Source: CAKRJP01 sp963658085 (GTDB lineage Bacteria > Bacillota > Clostridia > Lachnospirales > Lachnospiraceae). Taken from it: DNA of 64,000 bases. Each line of letters begins with the position of its first letter. Positions within the stretch are counted from its first letter, which is position 1. This document shows positions 1 through 8,502 of the stretch, in pieces. The notes under the pieces are model-generated. The model did not search any database, was not told the origin of the DNA, and saw only the letters and a program-made list of their open reading frames with translations. The position numbers and the translations under genes were made by a program. Location: positions 1 to 64,000 of the forward strand of contig CAVKOU010000005.1 of NCBI GenBank assembly GCA_963658085.1. Reading direction: 5' to 3'.

Positions 1-8
1 GCTTGTAT

Positions 9-37
9 AGATTATCACACCCCTATCCTGCTGTCAA
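9..37 (-). promoter_or_regulatory. Sigma-A promoter reading out of the left edge
   Basis: On the minus strand there is TTGACA (complement of 32-37), a 17-nt spacer, and TAATCT (complement of 9-14). This is a near-consensus sigma-A promoter. It points leftward, so it would drive a gene outside the window. It lies downstream of the marR terminator, which fits the start of a new transcription unit. Confidence 0.6.
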
Positions 38-125
38 CACTGTTTTTCAAAAAAACGCATTGTTTCTGCATCTGTACAATCCATGCAAAAAACTCGACTT
101 TTACCATACAAAATAAGGTCATAAA

Positions 126-166
126 AACAAAAAGTCTAAGGATATGTTACCAACATCCTCAGACCT
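126..166 (-). terminator. Rho-independent terminator after marR
   Basis: Reading the minus strand, an interrupted stem (GTCTGAGGATGTT against AACATATCCTTAGAC, closed by GGT) is followed by TTTTTG. It lies about 30 nt after the marR stop codon and should end the hom-MATE-marR transcript. Confidence 0.75.
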
Positions 167-194
167 TTCCTTATCATGTAATTTCATCAAAATG

Positions 195-626
195 CTACGG
201 TTCCGTAATACTGTACAAAACCTTATCTAACATCTTATGAAATCCATCAACTTCTTTTTTATTCATCCCCAGCGTCAGCTTTCGATCAATCTTCTTTCGA
301 TCTGCCACCATTTTCTTTTGAACCGCATAGGCTTTCTCTGTAAGATATATATTTTTGCACCGCTTATCCTTCACGCTTGGAGCCATAAATACAAATCCAT
401 TCTCCTCCATGCGTTTTAGAATTCCAGTAACAGTAGGATTCTTTAAAGAAAGAGCTTTTTCCACATCTCTCTGGTTCACTTCGTCTGCGCTACTGTTAAA
501 TAGATAGTCCAATACCGCGCACTGGGAGGATGTAAGTCCCAATTTTTTTAGAAGATTATTGAATTCCTTCTCATAAATATTATTAATCTGCTTAATTTTA
601 AATCCCAGAGGCGCTTGTTCTTTCAT
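195..626 (-). CDS. MarR-family transcriptional regulator
   Basis: A 143-residue protein of normal MarR length. The centre (about residues 30-100) has a winged-helix pattern: a recognition-helix stretch NPTVTGILKRMEENGF followed by a wing region with KDKRCKN and the typical YLTEKAY strand. Such proteins are dimeric DNA-binding repressors, often controlling a neighbouring efflux pump and responding to small ligands. Here the ATG overlaps the stop of the MATE exporter gene by one base (TAATG), so translation is probably coupled and the regulator most likely controls this exporter. A terminator follows. The ligand cannot be told from sequence. Confidence in the family is high; the role is inferred from context. 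Confidence 0.9.
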   Translation of the reverse strand: MKEQAPLGFKIKQINNIYEKEFNNLLKKLGLTSSQCAVLDYLFNSSADEVNQRDVEKALSLKNPTVTGILKRMEENGFVFMAPSVKDKRCKNIYLTEKAYAVQKKMVADRKKIDRKLTLGMNKKEVDGFHKMLDKVLYSITEP

Positions 627-2026
627 TAGACTCCCTCTCTCTTTTCTGAACTTTCATACTTCTTCATTATTTTCATTTCCCTGTATGCGAATCCCAATGC
701 TATAACAATTGCTGTTCCATCTGCGATAGGACCTGCATACATAACTCCATCGATTCCCATAAAAAGCGGGAAAATGATAATCAACGGAATCAAGAACAGC
801 ACCTGTCTCGTAAGAGATACCACTGCTCCTAATTTTGCCTTTCCCATGGATGTAAAGAAATTGGCACTTACCGGATGCAGACCATTTGCAAAGGTCATAA
901 ACATATAAATTCTAAAATAGCGTTCCGCAAAGTGATAGTACGCTTCGCTTCCACTTCCAAATATACTAATAATCTGTCGCGGAAAGAATTGAAAACATAA
1001 GAAAAATAAAATTCCAACCACAAATGCAACTTTGAAAGCATATTTGTAGGTATCTCTTACCCGCTTATAATTCTGTGCCCCATAGTTAAATCCCCAAATA
1101 GGCTGACAGCCCTGAGCTAATCCTATGGTAATAGAAAGTAACACCATGTTAACTTTGGAAATTACTCCCACGCAAGCTAACGGAATCTCACTTCCGTAGC
1201 TGGATGCAGCCCCGTAATGCCTTAAAGTATTATTCATTACGATTTGAACCAATGCCAATGCAATCTGGTTAATGCAAGCCGCCATCCCCAGGGACAGGAT
1301 CTGTCTAAAATTATTCCAGGTTGGCTTCAACATCTTAGACTTCAGATCCAAATGACGGAATTTCAGGAAATATATAATTACCATGATTCCGGATACCACC
1401 TGTCCTATGACCGTAGCCCAGGCTGCTCCCTTAATCCCTAAATCGAATCCAAAAATAAAAAGAGGATCCAAGATAGTATTTAAAATAGCTCCTGTTAACA
1501 TACATGTCATGGAATAAGTGGGACTTCGGTCCGCCCGGATCAGGTGATTTCCTCCTGTAGTCAAAACCAAAAACGGAATACCAAATGCCGTGATCCCCGT
1601 ATAATCCCTTGCATAAGGTAAAATCTCCTCTGTAACGCCAAATACTTGCAGCAGAGGATTCAAAAAAGCAAGAACTATGACTGCAATGAGAAAACCTCCA
1701 ATAACCAGCAGGGTCAATCCGTTTCCTGCAAAGTAATTGGCCTTCTCCTGCTGTCCGGCCCCTGAAGACAAATTAAAATTTGATGCACTGCCTATACCCA
1801 GAAGCAAAGCCGTAGCTGTACAAGCAATGGTAATAGGAAATGCGATATTCGTAGCCGCATTTCCTAAAAGCCCCACTCCCTGTCCAATAAAAATCTGATC
1901 CACAATGTTATAGAGAGAACTTACCAACATACTGATGATTGCCGGAATTGCAAATCGGGGAATTAATTCCTCAATTCTCTCTGTAGCCAAAGGATTCCCC
2001 TTCTGATTCATCTCTTGCTCACTCAT
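626..2026 (-). CDS. MATE-family multidrug efflux transporter
   Basis: A polytopic membrane protein of about 466 residues, with hydrophobic segments spread over the whole length as expected for the 12-helix MATE fold in two homologous halves. The N-terminal motif RFAIPAIISMLVSSLYNIVD followed by IFIGQGVGLLG is typical of the Gram-positive DinF/NorM-like MATE group. These proteins exchange Na+ or H+ for cationic drugs or metabolites across the cytoplasmic membrane. The ATG at 2026 is chosen because it falls 4 nt after the hom stop; an in-frame GTG at 2050 would overlap hom and has no better ribosome-binding site. It is followed by a coupled marR gene. The substrate is unknown. Confidence 0.9.
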   Translation of the reverse strand: MSEQEMNQKGNPLATERIEELIPRFAIPAIISMLVSSLYNIVDQIFIGQGVGLLGNAATNIAFPITIACTATALLLGIGSASNFNLSSGAGQQEKANYFAGNGLTLLVIGGFLIAVIVLAFLNPLLQVFGVTEEILPYARDYTGITAFGIPFLVLTTGGNHLIRADRSPTYSMTCMLTGAILNTILDPLFIFGFDLGIKGAAWATVIGQVVSGIMVIIYFLKFRHLDLKSKMLKPTWNNFRQILSLGMAACINQIALALVQIVMNNTLRHYGAASSYGSEIPLACVGVISKVNMVLLSITIGLAQGCQPIWGFNYGAQNYKRVRDTYKYAFKVAFVVGILFFLCFQFFPRQIISIFGSGSEAYYHFAERYFRIYMFMTFANGLHPVSANFFTSMGKAKLGAVVSLTRQVLFLIPLIIIFPLFMGIDGVMYAGPIADGTAIVIALGFAYREMKIMKKYESSEKREGV

Positions 2027-2030
2027 GATC

Positions 2031-3317
2031 TTAATACTCGCGAATGACACTGCTGATTTCTATGATGGCACGCATATTCTTCAAATGCTCTAAGGCATCC
2101 TCCATCTGGCTTTCCTTCACCTGCTCTGTCACCATAACAAGCTCTGCATAATTCTCATCGATCTCATTTTGCACCATACGAGTGATACTAACCATATGAA
2201 CCCCAAAGACGCTTGCAATCTGAGCCAATACGCCCGGACGATTCTTCACCTTAATGCGGAACATAAATTTATTTTTTACATCTGCAAACGGCTTCACCGG
2301 AATCTCTTTGTAGCAAGTACAGCTAATTCTTCCTGTACAGTTGTAATTGATATCGCGAATAACATCAATCACATCACCCATAATGGCACTGGCTGTAGGG
2401 AATTCTCCCGCTCCTCTTCCGTAAAACATTACATCATCCACTGCATCTCCGTGGGCAAATACTGCATTAAAGGAGTCTCTTACAGAAGCCAAAGGATGAT
2501 CTTTTGGAAGCATCATCGGATAAACGCCTACTTCTATACCTTCCTCTGTATTGCGAGCAACTGCCAACAACTTGATCACTTCATCAAATTCTTTCGCATA
2601 ATCAATATCTCTTGCAGAAATCTTTGTAATTCCTTCTGTATATACATCCGCAAAAGTAACTCTTGAACGAAAAGCAATGGAAGACATAATCGCCAGCTTT
2701 CTTCCGGCATCTAATCCTTCCACGTCTGCGGTAGGATCCGCTTCTGCATATCCAAGCTCTGTAGCCTTTGCAAGCGCCTCATCAAAATCCATACCTTCCT
2801 CATACATTTTAGTAAGAATGTAATTAGTAGTTCCATTTACGATTCCCATAATCTCATCAATCTCATTTGCTGCTAAACACTGCTTCAACGGACGGATGAT
2901 TGGAATACCACCAGCTACTGCTGCCTCAAACAAGAAATCTACATGATGCTCCTCTGCTGTTTCAAGAAGCTCATGACCATGTTCTGCAATCAGATCCTTA
3001 TTGGCAGTTACCACGTGTTTTCCCTGACGAAGAGCTTCCAAAATAATGGTTCTTGCAGGCTCAATGCCTCCCATAACTTCCACTACGATATCAATCTCCG
3101 GATCATTTATAATATCCTCCCAGCGATCGGTAAGAAGCGAGGCATCTACTCCCTCACGCTTCTTTGACAGATTATGTACCATAATCTTAGATACTTCCAA
3201 AGAAGCTCCCGCCTTCTTAACCATCTCCTCTTTCTGGCGCTCGATCAACTTATATACACCGCCACCTACAGTACCTAGTCCCAGCAAACCTACTTTTATT
3301 GTCTTAGTTCCTTCCAT
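2031..3317 (-). CDS. hom: Homoserine dehydrogenase with C-terminal ACT domain
   Basis: A 428-residue enzyme that reduces aspartate-4-semialdehyde to homoserine with NAD(P)H, on the way to threonine and methionine. The Rossmann motif GLLGLGTVGGGVYKL is at residues 10-24, ANKDLIAEHG marks the nucleotide/substrate interface, and GGIPIIRPLK and GTTNYILTKM are catalytic-domain signatures. The last 80 residues form an ACT domain (FMFRIKVKNRPGVLAQIASVF), which usually binds threonine for feedback inhibition. Length is normal for the monofunctional ACT-containing type. It is the first gene of a unit with the MATE and marR genes, and it has its own promoter about 125 nt upstream. Confidence 0.97.
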   Translation of the reverse strand: MEGTKTIKVGLLGLGTVGGGVYKLIERQKEEMVKKAGASLEVSKIMVHNLSKKREGVDASLLTDRWEDIINDPEIDIVVEVMGGIEPARTIILEALRQGKHVVTANKDLIAEHGHELLETAEEHHVDFLFEAAVAGGIPIIRPLKQCLAANEIDEIMGIVNGTTNYILTKMYEEGMDFDEALAKATELGYAEADPTADVEGLDAGRKLAIMSSIAFRSRVTFADVYTEGITKISARDIDYAKEFDEVIKLLAVARNTEEGIEVGVYPMMLPKDHPLASVRDSFNAVFAHGDAVDDVMFYGRGAGEFPTASAIMGDVIDVIRDINYNCTGRISCTCYKEIPVKPFADVKNKFMFRIKVKNRPGVLAQIASVFGVHMVSITRMVQNEIDENYAELVMVTEQVKESQMEDALEHLKNMRAIIEISSVIREY

Positions 3318-3377
3318 GACCTCAATTCCTTTCTCTCTAACTTCAGCTAATTACAAAGCCAAATGTTTATAAAAGCC

Positions 3378-3417
3378 AAGAGCTTGTCCGCAATCTATGG
3401 ACAACGGACCTGCTCTT
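3378..3417 (-). other. Leader hairpin upstream of hom
   Basis: In the hom leader a two-part stem is seen: AAGAGC/GCTCTT on the outside and GTCCG/CGGAC inside, separated by 2-nt internal loops, with a 14-nt apical loop. On the minus strand it is followed by GGCTTTTATAAA, which is a weak T-run. It could be an attenuator or an mRNA-stabilising structure. No known riboswitch was recognised. Confidence 0.45.
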
Positions 3418-3443
3418 TTAAACCATCAAAGGGTTTGATAGTT

Positions 3444-3472
3444 AGTATATCATATCGCCCTGTAATTTACAA
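3444..3472 (-). promoter_or_regulatory. Promoter of hom
   Basis: The minus strand reads TTGTAA (3467-3472), 17 nt, TATACT (3444-3449), with TGA directly before the -10 as an extended element. The predicted leader is about 120 nt and contains the hairpin at 3378-3417. Confidence 0.6.
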
Positions 3473-3527
3473 AAGAAGGCATTGTCAAAAGTAAGTAAAT
3501 TTTTTTATAATTTTTTCAAAAAAGTTG

Positions 3528-3556
3528 TTGACACCTCTTAGTTCTTGTAGTATAGT
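3528..3556 (+). promoter_or_regulatory. Promoter of tRNA-Gly
   Basis: TTGACA at 3528-3533, a 17-nt spacer, and TATAGT at 3551-3556. It is close to consensus and sits about 45 nt before the tRNA 5' end, as expected for a strongly expressed stable RNA. Confidence 0.85.
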
Positions 3557-3601
3557 AGTCATTGTTCTGAGGAACACACAGAACGAAACAACACAATACA
3601 T

Positions 3602-3674
3602 GCGACAGTGGCTCAGCTGGTAGAGTACGACCTTGCCAAGGTCGGGGTCGCGGGTTCGAACCCCGTCTGTCGCT
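3602..3674 (+). tRNA. tRNA-Gly (anticodon GCC)
   Basis: A full cloverleaf can be drawn. The acceptor stem is GCGACAG/CTGTCGC, the D arm contains AGCTGGTAGA, and the anticodon stem CGACC/GGTCG encloses the loop TTGCCAA with GCC at 3635-3637. The T arm has GGTTCGAAC. The discriminator base is T and the 3' CCA is not encoded. It decodes GGC and GGT. It stands alone, with its own promoter and terminator, on the opposite strand from the neighbouring genes. Confidence 0.97.
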
Positions 3675-3680
3675 CTTAAG

Positions 3681-3710
3681 AAACATCTTGCAACTGCAAG
3701 ATGTTTTTTT
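3681..3710 (+). terminator. Terminator of tRNA-Gly
   Basis: AAACATCTTGCA and TGCAAGATGTTT form a long perfect stem closed by a very short loop, and a run of T residues follows. It begins 7 nt after the tRNA 3' end. Confidence 0.9.
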
Positions 3711-3840
3711 ATGCTCAAATATAAAATCAAGCTATTGATTCAAAGACCACAACAATGTTCATATACTAGTTCAAAAAAGTTAACAAAATCCAACAATCCA
3801 TCATATCTAATAGGCAGACATGTTTTCTTAGTGTATACCG
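3711..3840. other. Intergenic stretch without recognised content
   Basis: Between the tRNA terminator and the aspS terminator lies about 130 bp of A/T-rich DNA. No convincing coding frame, promoter or RNA element is visible. It separates two converging transcription units. Confidence 0.5.
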
Positions 3841-3874
3841 AAAAACAGGGCTGTTGCTTAACGCAACAGCCCCT
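3838..3874 (-). terminator. Terminator of the aspS operon
   Basis: A 10-bp perfect GC-rich stem (3848-3857 with 3863-3872, GGGCTGTTGC type) with a 5-nt loop. On the minus strand it is followed by TGTTTTTC. It lies 14 nt beyond the aspS stop and ends the long operon running in from the right. Confidence 0.9.
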
Positions 3875-3885
3875 TTAATCCACCA

Positions 3886-5694
3886 CTATTCTGCCGAAAC
3901 TTCTTCTGTCTCTGTAATTTTTATCTGAAGTCCCAATTCTTCTAACTGATCCTCAGAAACTCTTGACGGAGCCTCTGTCATAAGATCTGAAGCATCCTTA
4001 ACCTTCGGGAAGGCCATAACGTCACGAATACTATCAGCCTTAGCCATAAGCATAATGACACGGTCTAAGCCGTAAGCCAATCCTGCATGAGGAGGTACCC
4101 CATACTTAAATGCATTGGTAAGGAATCCAAATTGTTCCTCTGCCTGCTCCGGAGTAAATCCTAATACTTCAAACATCTTCTTCTGAATATCCTGATCAAA
4201 GATACGGACACTACCGCCACCAATCTCATTTCCGTTTAAGGTAATATCATAAGCTTTGGCACGGACTCTTCCCGGATCAGAATCAATATACTGAAGATCC
4301 TCCTCCATTGGCATTGTAAATGGATGGTGCATAGCAGTAAAACGATTCTGCTCCTCACTCCACTCAAGTAATGGGAATTCTGTAATCCACAAAAACTTAT
4401 ATTCATTCTTATCTAAGAGATCCATCTGGCGAGCAAGCTCCAAACGAAGGGCTCCCAGCACATCCCATACCACTTTGTTCTTATCTGCCGCAAAGAGTAA
4501 AAGGTCTCCGTTTTCTCCACCCATTGCTTGAATCAGCGCCTGCATCTGATCCTCTGTCATAAATTTTGCAAAAGAAGATTTCACAGTTCCATCTTCCTGG
4601 ATCGCTACATAAGCCAAGCCCTTTGCGCCGTAATCCTTTGCAAAGCTTACTAACTTATCAATCTTCTTACGAGGCATCATTCCCTGTCCCTTAGCATTGA
4701 TACCACGAACAGTTCCTCCATTTTCAATGGCACTTTTAAATACAACGAAATCTACATCTTTTACAACTTCTGTAACATTCTGAAGCTCCATACCAAAACG
4801 AATATCCGGCTTATCAGAACCAAAACGGTCCATAGCTTCCTGCCATGTCATACGCTGAATCGGAAGAGAAACTTCTACATCAAGAACCTCTTTAAATATT
4901 TTTGCAAGAAGTCTTTCATTTACATCAATAACATCGTCCACATCTACGAAGGAAAGCTCCATATCAATCTGTGTAAACTCCGGCTGTCTGTCTGCACGAA
5001 GATCCTCATCCCGGAAGCATTTCGCAATCTGAAAATAACGGTCATATCCGGAACACATCAGTAACTGCTTGAAGATCTGTGGTGACTGAGGAAGTGCATA
5101 GAATTCTCCCTGATGGATACGGCTAGGTACCAAATAGTCTCTTGCTCCCTCCGGTGTACTTTTAATCAAAATAGGAGTCTCGATCTCAAGAAATCCTTCA
5201 TCAGCTAAAAATTGACGAGTCAGAGTAGCAACCTTACTTCTCATCATCAGATTTCTCTGAAGGTCCGGTCTACGAAGATCCAAATAACGATACTTTAAGC
5301 GAACTTCCTCGCGAGTCTTGGAATTTTCCTCGATCTGGAACGGAGGAGTCTCTGACTCAGAAAGAATGCGAAGCTCAGATGGAACGACCTCGATCTCTCC
5401 TGTAGCGATATTTGCATTTACCGCACCGGAACGTTTCTCAACAGTTCCTACGATAGCTACTACATATTCGGAACGAAGCTTTGCTGCCTTCTCGATCAGC
5501 GCTGCATCTGAGGATCCTTCCTCAAATACCACCTGAATGATACCGGAACGGTCTCTTACGTCAACGAAAACCAATCCACCTTTGTTACGATTCTTTTGTA
5601 CCCATCCCATGATGGTTACTGTTTCTCCAACATTTGCTGCAGATAACTCCCCACATCTGTGAGTTCTTTTTAATCCCTGCATTGACTCTGCCAT
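3886..5694 (-). CDS. aspS: Aspartyl-tRNA synthetase
   Basis: A 602-residue class II synthetase that charges tRNA-Asp. An OB-fold anticodon domain covers about residues 1-110 (VGETVTIMGWVQKNRNKGG). The catalytic core shows motif 2 (FRDEDLRADRQPEFTQIDME) and motif 3 (GLAYGLDRVIMLMAKADSIR), with the bacterial GAD insertion domain between them. Length and layout match the bacterial rather than the archaeal type. Whether it also charges tRNA-Asn cannot be judged here. It lies 55 nt after hisS in the same orientation, the common Firmicutes hisS-aspS pair, and is the last gene of its operon. No T-box leader was seen. Confidence 0.98.
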   Translation of the reverse strand: MAESMQGLKRTHRCGELSAANVGETVTIMGWVQKNRNKGGLVFVDVRDRSGIIQVVFEEGSSDAALIEKAAKLRSEYVVAIVGTVEKRSGAVNANIATGEIEVVPSELRILSESETPPFQIEENSKTREEVRLKYRYLDLRRPDLQRNLMMRSKVATLTRQFLADEGFLEIETPILIKSTPEGARDYLVPSRIHQGEFYALPQSPQIFKQLLMCSGYDRYFQIAKCFRDEDLRADRQPEFTQIDMELSFVDVDDVIDVNERLLAKIFKEVLDVEVSLPIQRMTWQEAMDRFGSDKPDIRFGMELQNVTEVVKDVDFVVFKSAIENGGTVRGINAKGQGMMPRKKIDKLVSFAKDYGAKGLAYVAIQEDGTVKSSFAKFMTEDQMQALIQAMGGENGDLLLFAADKNKVVWDVLGALRLELARQMDLLDKNEYKFLWITEFPLLEWSEEQNRFTAMHHPFTMPMEEDLQYIDSDPGRVRAKAYDITLNGNEIGGGSVRIFDQDIQKKMFEVLGFTPEQAEEQFGFLTNAFKYGVPPHAGLAYGLDRVIMLMAKADSIRDVMAFPKVKDASDLMTEAPSRVSEDQLEELGLQIKITETEEVSAE

Positions 5695-5749
5695 AATCTA
5701 TTATCTCCTTCATCTCGATGTTTAAGCCTGCTAATAATATTATTTCCTA

Positions 5750-7000
5750 TTAGTCTGCATAACAATCTATAATTTCTTCATAGCCTTCTTGCATAAGCTG
5801 TTCTTTCTGGAACTTTTTGTTCTTCTTCATCTTCACGATCAGCACCTGTTTTCCACTCTCACGGTCAGCCTTTGCCTTAGAAAGGACTTCAAGCATTCCA
5901 TCCTTATCTAATTTCTTATCTAACAAATATGCCTTCTTTTCTTTCTTGCTTGGCATCTCATAGCCATTTTCCAAAAGCAGCATAACGATTCGCTCAAATC
6001 CAATAGAGAATCCGCAAGCCGGGGTATCCTGACCTGTGAACTTTCCGATCATCTTATCATAACGTCCGCCACCTGCTACAGAACCTCCAAAGTCATCCAT
6101 GGTGACTTCAAAAATGGTTCCTGTATAGTAAGACTGTCCTCTTACTAAGGTTGGATCAAATTTCAGCCGGAACTCGCACTCTTTTGCAGCCTCCACGCTG
6201 GACATAATCATCTCCAGTCCGTCTGCGGTCTCATCTGAGAGGAAATCTCCTAATTTTTCTTTCAAATAGCGAACTCCTGAGGCATCCTTTGCCACCTCAT
6301 CAAATAGTTTCAGGTAGGTATCTACATTCTCTTTCTCGTATCCCATGTCCTGAAGCTCAGATGCAACACCTTCTACACCAATTTTATCCATCTTATCTAA
6401 GATAATGAAAACTTCATCATAGTCTTCCTCTTTAAATCCGCTGTAGGCAGCCATAGATTTTAAGATATTACGGTCGTTAATGCATACGGTGAAATTCTTA
6501 AAATTGAGTTTTCCAAGCATTGCAGTAGTAGCAAGAATCAGCTCGATCTCTGCTAAGTTACTTCCCTCACCTAAGATATCAATGTCACATTGCATAAACT
6601 GGCGAAAACGTCCTCTCTGTGGACGATCTGCTCTCCATACATTTCCAATCTGTAATGCCTTAAAAGGAGAAGGCAATTCGTTGGCATGATTGGAATAATA
6701 TCTTGCAAGAGGAACGGTAAGATCATAGCGAAGTCCGCCATCTGCCAGATCGTTTTCCTCCTTGGCTTCCTGGATTTTAAGCTTCTCTCCACGTTTCATG
6801 ATCTTGAAGATCAGCTTCTCGTTATCTCCTCCCTGCTTACTGCAAAGATTTTCAATATGCTCTACACAGGGAGTCTCCATAGACTGAAAACCGAAGGTTT
6901 TATATGTCTCTTTAATGAGTCCGATCAAATAATCACGGATCTCCATCTCCTGAGGCATCATGTCCTTCATACCTGTCACTGGTTTCTTCTTTAATGCCAT
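5750..7000 (-). CDS. hisS: Histidyl-tRNA synthetase
   Basis: A class II synthetase of 416 residues that attaches histidine to tRNA-His. Visible signatures are motif 2 FRQFMQCDIDI, the histidine motifs LVRGQSYYTGTIFEV and AGGGRYDKMIG, and motif 3 ACGFSIGFERIVMLLLE. The C-terminal anticodon-binding part after motif 3 is only about 75 residues and Lys-rich, with KMKKNKKFQKEQLMQEGYEE, so it looks shorter and more diverged than in B. subtilis or E. coli HisRS. The ATG at 7000 is preferred because AAAGGAG lies 7 nt upstream; an ATG at 7006 lies too close to that site. The start overlaps the end of hemZ, suggesting coupling. Confidence 0.95.
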   Translation of the reverse strand: MALKKKPVTGMKDMMPQEMEIRDYLIGLIKETYKTFGFQSMETPCVEHIENLCSKQGGDNEKLIFKIMKRGEKLKIQEAKEENDLADGGLRYDLTVPLARYYSNHANELPSPFKALQIGNVWRADRPQRGRFRQFMQCDIDILGEGSNLAEIELILATTAMLGKLNFKNFTVCINDRNILKSMAAYSGFKEEDYDEVFIILDKMDKIGVEGVASELQDMGYEKENVDTYLKLFDEVAKDASGVRYLKEKLGDFLSDETADGLEMIMSSVEAAKECEFRLKFDPTLVRGQSYYTGTIFEVTMDDFGGSVAGGGRYDKMIGKFTGQDTPACGFSIGFERIVMLLLENGYEMPSKKEKKAYLLDKKLDKDGMLEVLSKAKADRESGKQVLIVKMKKNKKFQKEQLMQEGYEEIIDCYAD

Positions 7001-8466
7001 AACCATTCTCCTTTACGTTCTATCATCTCATCCACCCGGTCTATATAAGCATCGATGGCCTTCACATTATCCAAACGGATCAAACTGGTCATCTTGCCTC
7101 GCTTACTTCCCGGCGCCGGCACCTTGTGATCCAACACAATCTTTGTGGTAGCTCCGGCTCCCGCCGCTATAATGGATTGTTTTTCTTCCATAATCAGTAT
7201 ATTGTATATTCCTGCTTTGTCAACCTTTGCATATCCCACATTCTCGAAATTCCCGGCGATATTTTTCTGCCTGTATAAATAATAAGGTTCCATATCCATG
7301 CGAGCCGCCGCATCTCTTGCAGCATCGATCATAGCTTCGATCACCTGGGTTTTATCCTGAAATCTTGTTCGATTTTCCTGAAACTGCTGCCCCATTTTCG
7401 CCGCCCGTTTAATAGCCAGGGAATGGACCGTAAGATTATCAGGACCTAATTTTTCGATCTGTCTTAAGGTATCTTCCATGTCTTCCAAAGTTTCTTCTGC
7501 AAGTCCTGCAATAATATCCATGTTGATATTCTCAAAACCCATCTCTCTTGCCAGATAAAATGCCTCTTTCACCGATTCCACCGAATGGCGCCTTCCTATG
7601 GCATCCAGGGTTTTTTGCTGCATACTCTGAGGATTAATGGAAATTCGGCTGATGCCATGATTTCTTAATACCCGGAACTTTTCTTTGGTGATGCTATCAG
7701 GTCTTCCGGCCTCCACCGTATATTCCAATAAATGTTCAAAAGAAAAATTCTCCTCTATTACAGTAAGAACTTTATCCAGTTGCTCTCCGGTTAAGGTAGT
7801 AGGTGTTCCTCCGCCCATGTAAATGGTATTTAAATGCTTGTCCTTTGACACACTGCCAATAAACTTTAGTTCCTTACAAAGGGCATCTACATAATCCTCC
7901 ACCTTATGATTCCAGGCAGATAAAGCCCCGGAACTAAAAGAACAGTAGCTACATACTGTAGGACAAAAAGGGATACCTACATAGAGACTATATCCGTTTT
8001 TATAATCCAGCTGTTCTAAGAGATTCTTTTCTCTTTTTGCAATCTTCCATGCTAAATTTGCTTTCTTTTCACTCACCAGGGAGGTTTCCTGAAACCAGGG
8101 AATAAATTTTTCCTCCGTCATTCCCTCCTCAAGTTTTGCCATAGCAAGTTTTGTCGGACGAATACCTAAGAGCATTCCCCAGGCCAGTGTTTTATGCGTT
8201 TTATTTTCCAGAGCTTGATAGAGTTCTCGATCGATCGAATGCTTATCAATCGCTTCGTTTCCATCATTCTTTTCAAGAACCGGTCTGATAACAATAGAAT
8301 CTCCGTCTTCAAACAGCACCTGAACATAAGCTTCTGAATTCTCCTTAGCAAAATTAGAGGCTTTTTCCTCCACCCGAGAGCAAATCTCTTCGGATGGATA
8401 AAAAGCCTTCGTCATATGATATGCGTTATAGGAATATTTTTCTTCTTTACAAATAATCTCTATCAC
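6991..8466 (-). CDS. hemZ: Coproporphyrinogen dehydrogenase-like radical SAM protein HemZ
   Basis: A 491-residue radical SAM protein. The cluster-binding CxxxCxxC is seen in GIPFCPTVCSYCSFSSGA, about residues 168-185, followed by YMGGGTPTTLT, which is typical of the HemN/HemZ/HemW group. The roughly 150-residue N-terminal extension fits the HemZ subfamily found in Clostridia and Bacilli. HemZ is annotated as an oxygen-independent coproporphyrinogen oxidase, but its activity is poorly established and no other heme genes are in this window. The start is GTG with AAGGAG 8 nt upstream. It overlaps hisS by 10 nt and is preceded by the MBL hydrolase gene. Confidence 0.88.
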   Translation of the reverse strand: MIEIICKEEKYSYNAYHMTKAFYPSEEICSRVEEKASNFAKENSEAYVQVLFEDGDSIVIRPVLEKNDGNEAIDKHSIDRELYQALENKTHKTLAWGMLLGIRPTKLAMAKLEEGMTEEKFIPWFQETSLVSEKKANLAWKIAKREKNLLEQLDYKNGYSLYVGIPFCPTVCSYCSFSSGALSAWNHKVEDYVDALCKELKFIGSVSKDKHLNTIYMGGGTPTTLTGEQLDKVLTVIEENFSFEHLLEYTVEAGRPDSITKEKFRVLRNHGISRISINPQSMQQKTLDAIGRRHSVESVKEAFYLAREMGFENINMDIIAGLAEETLEDMEDTLRQIEKLGPDNLTVHSLAIKRAAKMGQQFQENRTRFQDKTQVIEAMIDAARDAAARMDMEPYYLYRQKNIAGNFENVGYAKVDKAGIYNILIMEEKQSIIAAGAGATTKIVLDHKVPAPGSKRGKMTSLIRLDNVKAIDAYIDRVDEMIERKGEWLWH

Positions 8467-8502
8467 AAATCAATCTCCTTCATCCTATCTAAAATAAGAT
8501 AT

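Noticed and set aside
3602..3674. tRNA-Gly as an integration site of a mobile element
   Set aside because: No repeated copy of the tRNA 3' end and no integrase gene are visible in the window.
3485..3730. Open frame of 81 codons covering the tRNA on the minus strand
   Set aside because: It overlaps a clear tRNA gene with its promoter and terminator and has no ribosome-binding site or family match.
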